NCBI GenBank assembly: GCA_903813345.2
Contig: CAIIXF020000006.1
Span: 40,808,848-40,838,847 of the forward strand
Direction: 5' to 3'
DNA: 30,000 nt
From: Owenia fusiformis
Lineage: Eukaryota > Annelida > Polychaeta > Sabellida > Oweniidae
Shown here piece after piece: positions 19,006 to 29,399 of this stretch. The notes under the pieces were generated by a model. That model made no database searches. It saw nothing but the letters and a program-made list of their open reading frames with translations, and was not told where the DNA came from. Each line of letters opens with the position of its first letter. The stretch's first letter is position 1. Position numbers and translations under genes: made by a program.

Positions 19006-19820
19006 ATTTCGTTTAGTATACATATTGTACTTAGCCCGGGTATCAAAATGGCCCTGCCTATTTATATTGTACGGAATGAACAAACGGTCACATTTGAAGT
19101 TGTCATTTACCCATTTAAATGTATTCTTATTTCCAATTAAGGATTGGGGTTTACCATAATAACAAGCAAGATTGTCTGTATCAAATATGGGATCCGGGCC
19201 ATCCTAGAACATAGCTAAAATCAATCACGTAATGAGCGACGTGTAATTACTCATCTACACGTAAAAACCTGTCGATGTGCAACGTAGTATAAACCGTCCC
19301 TTAGTCTAGAAGGTCACCATGACCTGATTACAGAACGGTATGGTCGCCATCGAATTTTGAATCGATTCAGAATTCTAAATCACATACCCCGCCCGGGAAA
19401 GTCCATGAAGTTCGTAAACAGACCGTATAACGTTGTAGCTACGTTCATTCAGTTCACACCGATTCGGCAACGTTTTGACGATCACCAGAAAATGTTGAGC
19501 ATGCTCTAAGTGCTGGAGGACCTACTCGTTCTAGTAGTTTCATGAAGTTTGTAAACAGATCCCAAACGGTTCTTAGTGGGTTCTTAGTACGTCAAATCCG
19601 TTCGTGCACAGTTTCAAGGGATCCACCACCTTACAAAACTTCTTAACGGAGAGGAAAAAGGGAAAATGCTTGCCGGATTCTGAATCTGTGTATTTTTTAA
19701 TGATTTTTCACCGTCTTAGAATTTAGAAAAATGAGTAAACATGAATAGCTCGAAATCTAACGGTGAGATTTTGTTTTAAAAAATCATGGATGTCAAGGCT
19801 AAATATAGATATACAGTAAA
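19006..19820. other. No recognisable gene
   Basis: Only short internal repeats are seen: CATGAAGTTCGTAAACAGA at 19406 resembles CATGAAGTTTGTAAACAGA at 19541. No ORF with family resemblance is present. Confidence 0.5.
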
Positions 19821-20039
19821 CTAGGCCATCAGCTTCATCCCAAAATTTAGGTTATCGGTATCAAGTTAGGGGAATAATCGCCATAGTGATTTTTGGGAAG
19901 GTTAAGACCTCTAGAGTAAAAAATATGTGATAGCATTGCAACAGTTGTAGCTAAATAGGTGTTTTCACCCATTTTTCAAAATGGCCGCCGGTGCACGAGT
20001 TACAATATAAAAGTAGGTATATCTAAGTATACTGAGATA

Positions 20040-21330
20040 CAAAAACTGTGCTTTTAGAATCTATGTTTGGGTTTAAGGGGTCAAGGATTTCATTTATGTC
20101 TAGATTGGAGTCATCAAATAATTAATTTTCATAGAAATCCAAGATGGCTGCTAAAATGGGTGCCAAAACGAATTTGTAATTATTGATTTAAACTCAAAAA
20201 TACACTTAAGAACAGTGATTTAGGAAACCATGTCTACGTTTTAGGGGCCAAGGATTTCATTTATGTCTAACACTCTGAGTCCTTAAATAATTACTTTTCA
20301 TAGAAATCCAAAATGGCCGCCAAAATGAGTGCCAAAACGAATATCTAACTTCGGATTTAAGCTTAAAAACCACTTAAGAATAGTGATTTTGGAGCCCATG
20401 TGTACATTTTAGGGGTCAAGGATTTCATTTATGTCTAAACCTTCGAGTCATTAAATAATTGCTTTGCATAGAAATCCAAGATGGCCACCAAAATGGGTGC
20501 CAAAACGAATATGTAACTTCTGATTTAAGCTAAAAAACACTTAAGAACAGTGATTTGGAGTCCATTTGTACATCTTAGGAGTCAATGATTTCATTCATGT
20601 CTAAATCAAAGTCATCAAATAATAACTTTTTAAAGAAATCCAAGATGGCCACCAAATTGGGTACCGTAACGAATATGTAAACATTGATTTAAGCTCAAAA
20701 AGAACAGTTGAGAACAGTGATTTTGGAGACCATGTCCACATTTTAGGGACCAAGGATTTTATTTATGTTTAAATCTGAGTCATCAAATAATCACTTTTTA
20801 TAGAAATCCATGATGGCCTCCAAAATGGGTGCCAAAATAAATATGAAACTATTGATTTATGCTCAAAGAACAATTAAGAACAGTGATCTTTGTACACCAT
20901 GTATATTTTTGTAAGGGCCAAGGATTTCATTTATGTCTAAATCTAAGTTAAAAAATAAATACTTTTTATACAAATTCAAGATGGCCACCAAAATGGGTGC
21001 CAAAACAAATATATAACTATTGATGCAAGCTCAGAACAGTTCAGAACAATGATTTTTGGAGACTGTGTCCAAGTTTAATGTGGTAAGAATTTCAATTATG
21101 TGTACAACTAAGTCATCAAATTATTCCTTCATTTGGACATCAAGAAGACCGCCAAAATGGCTGCAGAGGTGAACTTTTTATCTAAACATAGAGCAGTTAG
21201 GATATTATTTTTGGATCTCATTTCTAATTTGTGAGGTCAATGATTTTAATTTTGTCAAACGAAATCATTGAATAATTTATTTATATAGATGTCCAAGATG
21301 GCTGCCAAAATGTCTGCCAAAATAAAAAAT
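20040..21330 (+). repeat. Left foldback arm: eight ~167-bp tandem units
   Basis: The landmark AAGGATTTCATTTATGTC or close variants start at 20083, 20250, 20418, 20584, 20752, 20930, 21085 and 21239. Spacings are 167, 168, 166, 168, 178, 155 and 154 bp. Each unit also has CCAAGATGGCCACCAAAATG-like and AACAGTGATTT-like words. The units nearest the centre are the most diverged. Confidence 0.85.
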
Positions 21331-21639
21331 TAATGTAGCCTAACTATTGATTTAAGCACACGGATCACTAAGAACCATAATTTTTGAAACAATGGTATTT
21401 TCATCTCCTTTTGATTGCACAGTCTCTTAGCATTTGGTCTGCTCTCATTTGTACTGCCTTTTTAAGTTTTTTACATGTGTGAGACTTCTTCCGATGCCTA
21501 ACCTTGCTGCATATACATATGCATATTAGTCGTAAACTGTTGATTCTGATGATTTAGTTCTAGATGATCTTTTTGTGCATAGGCACTGGTACTAGCCCCC
21601 TCGCTTATGCTTTCAAAATGACTGTTGTTAACTGTTCTT

Positions 21640-22610
21640 TGAGCTTAAATCAAAAGTTATATATTCGTTTTGGCACCCAAATTTGTGGCCATCATGGATT
21701 TCTATAAAAAGTGATTTTTTGATGACTCAGATTTAGACATAAATGAAATCCTTGGCCTCTAAAACATAGACATGGGCTCCAAATTCACTGTTCTTGAGTG
21801 TTTTTGAGCTTAAATCAATACTAACATATTCATTTTGTCACCCATTTTGGTGGCCATCTTGGATTTCAATTATAAAGTAATTATTTGATGACTCAGATTT
21901 AGACATAAATAAAATCCTTGGTCCCTAAAATGTAGGCATGGGCTCCAGATTCACTGTTCTTAAGTGTTTTTGAGCTTAAATCAATACTTACATATTCATT
22001 TCAGCACCCATTTTGGTGGCCATCTTGGATTTCAATAAAAAGTAATTATTTGATGACTCAGATCTAGACATAAATGAAATCCTTGACCCCTAAAATGAAG
22101 AAATGGGCTCCAAAATCACTGTTGTTAAGTGTTTTTAAGCTTCAATCAATAGTTACATATTAGTTTTGGCACCCATTTTGGCAGCCATATTAAATTTCTA
22201 TGAAAAAAAATTTAATGACACAGATTTAGACATAAATGAAATCCTCGACCCCTTAAAACCTAGACATTGTCTTCAAAATCACTTTTCTCTGAGCTTAAAT
22301 CAAGATTTACGTATTCATTTTGGCACCCATTTTGGCAGCCATCTTGGATTTCTATATAAAGTAATTATTGATGACTCAGATTTAGACATGAATGAAATCC
22401 TTGACCCCTTAAATGAAGAAATGGGCTCCAAAATCACTGTTCTTAAGTGTTTTTAAGCTTTAATCAATAGTTACATATTAGTTTTGGCACCCATTTTGGT
22501 CTCCATCTTGGATTTCTATAAAAAGTAATTGTTTGATGAGTTAGATGTATACATAAATGAAATCATTGACTCCTAAAGCCTAAACATAGATCCTAAAATC
22601 ACAGTTTTTG
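21640..22610 (-). repeat. Right foldback arm: six ~165-bp tandem units, inverted
   Basis: The inverted landmark (GACATAAATGAAATCCTTG) recurs with AAATCC starting at 21746, 21912, 22077, 22239, 22395 and 22560. Spacings are 166, 165, 162, 156 and 165 bp. Each unit carries GGCACCCATTTTGG and GCCATCTTGGATTTCTAT words. It has two fewer units than the left arm. Confidence 0.85.
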
Positions 22611-22820
22611 CATCTCAATGTGCTTAGATATACCCACTCTTATAGTGTAACATATGTACTGGCGGCCATTTTGAAAAATGGGTGATAACGCCCATTTAGC
22701 TACAACTGTTGCAATGCTATCACATATTTTCTTACTCTAGGGGTCTACACCGTCCCAAAAATCACTATGGGGATTATTCCCCTGATTTGATACCGACCAA
22801 CCCCCCAGGCTGATGGACTA

Positions 22821-23640
22821 AACATAAAAAAGCAATGCTTGGACTCTTCATATTCACACAAAAAATTAATTAGTAAATGAGGTTTGATATTTGTGAGAAT
22901 AAGTTGTACGAGGTGCAATGCTCTACAAACACCAGACTACAGGGTGGATTAAGATCAATGACACACATAAAAATTAATTTAAAAATATTTCATGATAATT
23001 ATCTCAAACAAAAGCAGTTAGCGAAGGATACGTTTCATTACACTCAATAAATAGTTATCACTTTTGACTATATATACATAGCTCATGGGAATGTATTTCC
23101 ATCTGCTCAAGATATCATATTTTAGCTTCGAAAATCACAATCGTTGGATAATACATTTGTCTCAGAATGATAGGCCACCCTGTAGCAATGTAGCTTTCAC
23201 TTGAAGTGTACCCTTGAGAATAATGAACTTACTCTCAAATTGGACTTGCTTTTGTGGTGTATGTGGCTTTTTAGCAAATCTGCCACCCTCATTTCTTTCC
23301 AGAACCATCTTGTTCAAATGTATCACTATACGCGCATGTATAGACAGATGACATAGATATACATATAAATTATATATTGCACCTGTATTTACTTACATGG
23401 GAATATATTCCCTTCGGAAAAATGCAAATGCATGAACATATATTTTCATCTTATATATGACTTCAAGCTAACATATTATTTCATATTTATATTTTCATAG
23501 TTAGTTTAACATGAATAATAGATCCATGAGAACAATATTCTTTTTTTTTTAAATTGATGGGTTTACTGTAAATTCAATAAATTAAAATTTGCAAGGGGTA
23601 AGTATACTGTATGAGCTAGCTAGTGGCTTTGTATTTTATG
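22821..23640. other. No recognisable feature
   Basis: This is AT-rich intronic DNA with a T-run near 23541-23552. No gene, clear inverted repeat or family resemblance was seen. Confidence 0.5.
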
Positions 23641-24054
23641 TTAGGCCAGGGTAATTAAATTAGTTGTTTCTCTTCTATTTTTCAAAATTGATACGGGAAT
23701 GACGGTTTTTATATTACCTTTTTTGTCTATCTAAAATGCTGATGAGGGACGGGATGATTTTTTTCTTTAAAATAACTGTAAAAACAAATAATTAATTTTG
23801 AAGGAAATAAACAGAGTTTATGTTGAATTTATATGTTGAATTTAGCCTACTTTACTGGTATATTTGATCATATATCAGTACCACGATATTGTCAATTATC
23901 CTGATCCATAAAAAGTAAAAAAAAGTGTTTCACACGCCATGGATGCGCGCGAGGTACGGTGTTTTTTCTCAGAAATGGCAGAAAAAAGGTGGAGGGGGAT
24001 TAGGCCACACGCGGGCAAGAATGAGAAACAACTAATTTAATTACCCTAACCTTA
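23641..24054. mobile_element. MITE with 25-bp perfect terminal inverted repeats
   Basis: The 25-bp arms at 23648-23672 (AGGGTAATTAAATTAGTTGT...) and 24023-24047 are perfect reverse complements. Imperfect pairing extends outward to about 23641 and 24054. The interior of about 350 bp has no ORF; it includes a GC-richer stretch with GATGCGCGCGAGGTACGG. The target duplication is uncertain. Confidence 0.75.
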
Positions 24055-25497
24055 GTCCATCCAGTAGTACGTTTTTACTGCAAAGTAGTGCTTTTATATG
24101 CAGCTTAATAGCATAAAATATGTTAAATGAAGCATATGTTGTGATTTAGTCGTGTGACACACAAACTGACCAATACATGAGGGTATTAGCTACTTTTCAC
24201 ATAAACCAAAGGAGGACAGTGCTTTTATTTCAACTGGGAGCTTACCTCCACACGACTGATCATGTGACCATGGTTGTGCTCCCCTTTAAGCCCGTTTTCG
24301 AGAACGTAGTGAGAACTAGTTTGGTGTAATAGTAGGGTTACATGCACCTGGTTTTGACTATTCAGTAGATTTTTGTTTGGGCAGCCTGAAATGAATAAGT
24401 GTGAAAATAAAATAAATTACAGGGTGAGACAAAAATGTCATCCAAAGATATGTTATTAATTCATTTATTCAGTATGAGTTGAAATCATATTTGGTTAATT
24501 TTACCATGTAAAATCTTTTTGCATTTTATGCCTTAGTCCATTTCTCATGGTCACAATTCTATGGCCATTTTACAAAACATGCTCCAAATTTCAGCCTCGT
24601 CCCTTCAGGCAGACCTGCACTGGTCGGTTGAGGTTGTAAGTTCACGGTCACAGAAATTTTTCTCCAACTTGTTGTACGTGTTGACATTATCTAAGAGATA
24701 GCCCGTAGTCATGAGATGAGGCTTGCATTTTGGACCATGCTTCGTATTATAGCCATAAAATCCCGACCATTTGGGCAGTGCCAATTAAGCTTAATAAAAT
24801 GAAAGAACATTAAACAAGGTTTTATTATGCGAAATATCACTTTAACAGATGCGGAATTTGTTTGGGTTACATTTTTGGCTTACTCGGTATTAGACTGCAC
24901 TTTAATAGTATTCATGATGTCATATGTTGGGTAACAGGCGATGATTTAACCTTCTTTTATACAAAGCCCGAAGAATTGACTGAGGGAATAGAGTGATCGA
25001 GTGACAATATCATAATTACACAAGACAATATACCTATTGTCAACGGGTAAAACCCATAGCATTAAACTGTTTATTCCATAAAAATCCTGGGATACCCAAT
25101 CAGCAAAACAATCCAATATAATTTGAAATGAACAAAAAAATGCAACAAATGTTTGGCCAAACCATTTGAGAAATTTTTTATTTGCATGTACTCTAGATAT
25201 GTATACAATGGTACCTGTATCAATACCTACTACACATAACACTATTCGAAAGATCATTTACAGCAAACCCCTTTACAGAATGCACTTTCGAAACATCCAA
25301 AATGGTTGATGATAAAAAAAGATACACATAGGAAGAGTTAATTCAAATAAGATGGTATTGAATCATGTTTGTTGAAACATCGCAAATGTGTAATATTTCA
25401 AATATTCATTTACACTATACAATACAAATATATAAACAAGTATTTCATCTCATGTGTTTTACTAGGTGTTAAACACATTTATGTTTTACTGTACATA
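24055..25497. other. No recognisable feature
   Basis: This is intronic AT-rich DNA. Open frames here have no family resemblance. No long inverted or tandem repeat was seen. Confidence 0.5.
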
Positions 25498-26324
25498 CAC
25501 TCCCCTCCATAAGTTTGGCAACCTTTTTTCCCCATTGAACTATGTGTTAAAGCCTCTTTACGTTTGAATTTTTATTTACTTAACCGGAGATGAAATAACT
25601 TATAATATTGATGGAAACGTAACTTGACTTTATTTCCAATACCTCCAAATGTTCTCAATTTTTTTCTTCAATTACAATAGGTCGACAATTGATGATAAAT
25701 TTGATGAATTTTTGAAAATCGTCATTCCCATGTAATCCAATGGGAAATGGAGGGTTCGGGGCAAATTAGAAATCAGGATATCTTTTCAGTAAAAGATTCA
25801 GCAAAAATATTTTTATATACAAAATTGAGTTAAAGTTACAGCGCTTCAAAGTCATTTTTGAAAATAATTTTTCGCCTCCTGTGTTATTTCAATGGGAGAG
25901 GTTTTTTGATAAACAATTTTGACTTTAAAGCCCTATAACTTTGTTGAACCTGAAGAAACAAATCAATTTTTTGTAAAATAAAATTAGCAAATTCAATTGC
26001 CTGCCTAACTCGTATTTTTTGCAAGGACTCGGATGGATGGATATTCTGTCATATGACTTGCGGCAAACCTACCATTTCCCATTGGTTAACATGGGAATGT
26101 CGATTTTTCAAAAATTCATTACATTTATCATCAATTCTCGACCTATTGTAATTGAGGAAAAAATTAAGAAAATTTGGAGGTATTGGAATTAAAGTCAAAT
26201 TACGTTTCCATCAATAGTATAAGTATTTTCATTGCAGGTTAAGTAAATAAAAATTCAAAGGTAAAGAGGCTTTAACACGTAGTTCAATGGGGGGAAAAGG
26301 TTGTCAAACTTATGAAGGGGAGTG
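25498..26324. mobile_element. Tc1/mariner-type MITE with ~240-bp terminal inverted repeats
   Basis: The left end CACTCCCCTCCATAAGTTTG (25498) and the right end ...TTATGAAGGGGAGTG (26324) are flanked by TA (25496-25497 and 26325-26326). The arms pair over about 240 bp with scattered differences. Shared words include TTAAAGCCTCTTTACGT, GATGGAAACGTAA and ACAATAGGTCGA. The unpaired centre of about 330 bp has no ORF. The 827-bp element is non-autonomous and would need a transposase encoded elsewhere. Confidence 0.8.
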
Positions 26325-26326
26325 TA

Positions 26327-27615
26327 CTTTACAGAACACAGTCATGTTGACATATCCATGCTCATTTCTATAATACGCAATTATGCAACAATGAATACAC
26401 AGGGTGTTAAGCACTCACCCTTGTAGAATATATCATGCCATCAATGGAACATATATAACTCTATAAACATCATTGCATAAAATAGAGAACATCTAAATGT
26501 CGCTCTAAGTGACATCTTTTCATACACTTTACACTAAGGTCATGAGCTATGAGGTAAAAATGACAAATGGATTATCAGATAATGCTTATCTCATTTAGAT
26601 CTTTTTTTTGGAGATCAATCATGTGACATAGTTCAATGTTTTCGTACATTAAACTTATTGAAAATTATTACTTTTAGGTCGAAAATCTGGCCTAAAAAGG
26701 TATTGTTTTCTTATGTTAGTCTCAGTCCCAAGTAATTAAGTTTTCCTTTTTAGTGGTAATTCCCTACAATAAATTGTAATGTTGCCATAAAAGCTGAAAT
26801 AAAATGCTGCATTTTTGGTGAAAATTGCGTCAGAATTAGGGAAAATTGGTGAAGATGGTGGATTGGGGATAGGAGATAATCCAATCAAACTGATTATCAT
26901 CCTAATGTCATTTATTGAAGATAGGACATGGATCTAACATAACCATTTGTTTTTGTGGTTAAAGTATTCTTAGAACTAAAGATATAGCCCTTCGAAAATG
27001 CTTGCCATATCTTACGCGGCTTTTTGCTGATCTCACACATTGGGACCAAAACGCTGCTAAAACGAGGACTCTATTCACAAAAGCAATGTATCGACTGTAA
27101 TGTATTTCTGTTAAGGTCTGGACGGAACAAAGGGCGGCGAGTTGTTTGTAGAATAAATTGGGGGGGGGGGGGTTGGCGTTTCATGCATTTCGCTTATGTT
27201 TATCATCTTAAAAACAGAAATACACTTTTAAATGTTTTATTGACTATAAGATTACACCATATAATCCCAAAAATTATTTCTCATTTTCAAGGATTATCCA
27301 TGGATTAACACCCAGATAGTGTAATTTTTCGAACTTCAGAGGGCTTGGGATCATTGATAATCAACGCTTTTGAATAATATAAAAGCAGTTTTGAATAGGT
27401 TTCATGTATGCCAATAACTTGTTGAATTATTTAATGCTGACACCTTCTTTAATCCCTAGAATTTTCTCTGAGGAATTTCCCATGTAAATCTAATGGTACA
27501 GTTTCAAACGGATTTTGAAATAACAGAAAAGTAAACCTTTAATACACAGCTCATTGGGTTGCAATATACCAGAACAACCCAATAAGGTTTATATTAAAGA
27601 TTTACTTCCCTGCTC
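26327..27615. other. No gene; includes a 13-bp G run
   Basis: No coding sequence or long repeat is recognised. A homopolymer of 13 G lies at 27160-27172. A small inverted repeat (ATTGGGTTG at 27553, CAACCCAAT at 27575) lies just upstream of the exon-derived minisatellite. Confidence 0.5.
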
Positions 27616-28035
27616 CTTGTATTCATTATTATTGTAGGGTGAACCTGACCACCCTATCTGTCCAGTGATGTTGGGAGATGCAAAACTTGTATTTTTATTA
27701 TTGTAGGATGATCCTGACCACCCTATCTGTCCAGTGATGTTGGGAGATGCAAAACGTGTATTTTATTATTGTAGGGTGATCCTGACCACCCTATCTGTCC
27801 AGTGATGTTGGGAGATGCAACACTTGTATTTTTATTATTGTAGGGTGATCCTGACCACCCTATCTGTCCAGTGATGTTGGGAGATGCAAAACTTGTATTT
27901 TTATTATTGTAGGGTGATCCTGACCACCCTATCTGTCCAGTGATGTTGGGAGATGCAAAACTTGTATTTTTATTATTGTAGGGTGATCCTGACCACCCTA
28001 TCTGTCCAGTGATGTTTGGAGATGCAAAACTTGCT
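27616..28035 (+). repeat. Minisatellite of ~69 bp made from a GCAT splice acceptor and exon start (six copies)
   Basis: Each copy has TTATTATTGTAG followed by the first 51 nt of the GCAT exon and CTTGTATTTT. Exon-like starts lie at 27638, 27707, 27775, 27844, 27913 and 27982 (spacings 69, 68, 69, 69, 69). Only the last copy continues into the full exon. CTTG occurs in the ancestral intron (27616-27619) and at the exon position where each unit joins the next. Duplication through this 4-bp match is therefore likely. Each TAG acceptor would be a stop if the array were read through. Confidence 0.93.
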
Positions 28036-28060
28036 AACATATTTGCTAATGAGATGTTAG
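27982..28060 (+). CDS. GCAT: Glycine C-acetyltransferase, internal exon (last copy of the minisatellite)
   Basis: It begins after TTATTATTGTAG in phase 0 and encodes GDPDHPICPVMFGDAK and then LANIFANEML. It ends in phase 1 with TTAG before GTAGGG at 28061, fitting the final exon. HPICPVMLGDA is a conserved GCAT strand. The residue after Met is Phe (TTT) here, whereas the five upstream partial copies encode the usual Leu (TTG). Only this acceptor gives an uninterrupted frame, because any upstream one meets TAG at the next unit. It could be mis-spliced to upstream copies. Confidence 0.88.
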
Positions 28061-28285
28061 GTAGGGTATATAATAATCTTTATCTCCAATAAGCAACAAC
28101 TGAAATTTATAAAGCAGTATTATTATTTAAGATAATGTTTATCATGGAAGATATACACTCGGTTGCATTCAAAATGAATTAAATGTTAAATATAAAGAAT
28201 TGATATTTGCACTGGCAGACAGTTCTATAGAAAAATCATTATATACCTTGAATGTAATTTAGATACTCATTGGCTTATTCATATG

Positions 28286-28384
28286 TAGTCTTGCTTATAG
28301 GACCCTGTACTCTCCCCCTGATTATCTTCGCTATGTATGTGACGGGGGCGGGTGACGGGGGTATACTGTCTTTAAGCAAGACTA
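28286..28384. repeat. Inverted repeat with 12-bp perfect arms around a G-rich core
   Basis: TAGTCTTGCTTA (28286-28297) and TAAGCAAGACTA (28373-28384) are perfect reverse complements. The 75-bp loop contains GACGGGGGCGGGTGACGGGG. It lies in the last GCAT intron and could be a very short MITE. Confidence 0.6.
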
Positions 28385-28632
28385 GGTCACATGATATGAA
28401 ATAGATGAAGTAATTCCCTGGAAAGTCATAAATCCTTGCTAACAGGGAAGATGAAAAGTACTAATCATCAGTTAGGTCAAGTGACCAGGCATTAGTACGT
28501 TTTATCTTTCACGATAGCTGAGATTATAGGTGCTGAAAGGCAAAATGACTTTAAATGCCAATAAGAACCTGTAAAGATAAAATGTTAAAACGAAAATACT
28601 TCTCAATTTGTTTTGTTTACTGCCACATTTTC

Positions 28633-28922
28633 GGGAAAAAGTGTAAACATTTTCCCCTCGTGAATATCCTGTCCAATGACATGTTCCCTCGGCCTGCTAT
28701 TATGGAATTTTTTCTGTGTCAAAATTCGACACGATACATCCATGTGAAAAGTCAAATACTTTTATGCGAAACATCGAAGCATCATCATATGCGAAATTCA
28801 CATCATCATATTCTGAATCTGAATTTTGAATTTTGATACAGAAAAATGCCATAGCCTGTAGCCTCTGGAACTTTTCAGTGGACAGTATTTTCCCTCGAGA
28901 AAAATATTTTGCACTATTTCCC
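28633..28922. repeat. Foldback-like inverted repeat with ~95-bp arms
   Basis: The left arm 28633-28727 (GGGAAAAAGTG..., CCTGTCCA, ATGTTCCCTCGG, TTTTTTCTGTGTCAAAATTC) pairs imperfectly with the reverse complement of 28828-28922. About 100 bp of unpaired sequence separates them. No ORF is convincing. It lies in the last GCAT intron. The rest of 28061-29140 shows nothing further. Confidence 0.6.
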
Positions 28923-29140
28923 TCAGTTATTTGTATAATATAAGTCATAAAACATTTGCCTGCAAAGTACAACTAATCAAATTATTATGAATTCCCAAAT
29001 AAAAGTCTAGATTGTAAGGATTTTCCTACCAGCTTTAACTTTACACGAGAATGCAGTGAAATAGAATATACATATTTCATTTAAATCGAATATGCAAAAT
29101 AAGCGTGTTTAACAGTTCATGTAATTGACTTTCGTTTCAG

Positions 29141-29310
29141 GCATGGGCATCTTTGTGGTGGGTTCCAGCTACCCTGCTGTACCTAAGGGTCAGGCAAGGA
29201 TTCGTGTTCAGATCTCAGCCTCTCATAGTTTCGAGAATGTTGACCAGTGCGCCAATGCCTTCATTGAGATTGGACGTAAAATGAATAAATATGTAAAAAG
29301 TCGAATATAG
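29141..29310 (+). CDS. GCAT: Glycine C-acetyltransferase, terminal exon
   Basis: After GACTTTCGTTTCAG the exon completes the Gly codon split at 28060. It encodes GMGIFVVGSSYPAVPKGQAR, then IRVQISASHSFENVDQC, ANAFIEIGRKMNKY and VKSRI before TAG at 29308-29310. Y-P-VP-G-ARIR-QISA-H is the conserved C-terminal motif of the alpha-oxoamine synthase fold; its Arg contacts the substrate carboxylate. The C-terminus has a length normal for the family. The frame is intact. A nearby AATAAA at 29363 marks the likely transcript end. Confidence 0.95.
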
Positions 29311-29362
29311 TCTGACATAAGTGACAAGCACTATGAGTAATATATTATTTATATAATTGAAA

Positions 29363-29368
29363 AATAAA
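29363..29368 (+). promoter_or_regulatory. Probable GCAT polyadenylation signal
   Basis: AATAAA lies 53 bp after the stop codon, giving a short 3' UTR. Cleavage would fall around 29380-29400. Confidence 0.7.
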
Positions 29369-29399
29369 CGTGCTTTTAAAAAAGTGTAAAAGTTGTTAA

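Larger units (their letters stand above)
19821..22820. mobile_element. 3-kb foldback element with arms of ~167-bp tandem repeats
   Basis: The outer ~250 bp of each end pair as inverted repeats. Left: CCATCAGC..., GGGGAATAATCGCCATAGTG, TGATAGCATTGCAACAGTTG and AAAATGGCCGCC. Right: the same words inverted from about 22640 to 22820. Inside these, both arms consist of tandem units of about 167 bp in opposite orientation. The unpaired centre is about 21340-21630. No transposase is visible. The architecture resembles foldback (FB-like) elements, in which long inverted repeats contain internal tandem repeats. Target duplications were not resolved. Confidence 0.8.

Noticed and set aside
22166-22456. 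Plus-strand ORF of 96 codons with an internal repeat
   Set aside because: It falls wholly within the right arm of the foldback element and repeats with its tandem units.
24946-25257. Minus-strand ORF of 103 codons
   Set aside because: Hydrophobic, low-complexity chance frame with no splice context, repeat copy or recognisable motif.
27160-27172. 13-bp G run as a functional quadruplex
   Set aside because: A lone homopolymer can form a quadruplex in principle, but nothing around it suggests a role, and homopolymers are prone to sequencing error.
27723-28040. Minus-strand ORF of 105 codons with a perfect 23-residue repeat
   Set aside because: It is the antisense of the 69-bp (3 x 23) exon-derived minisatellite. 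The repeat length being a multiple of three keeps it open. No evidence of expression.
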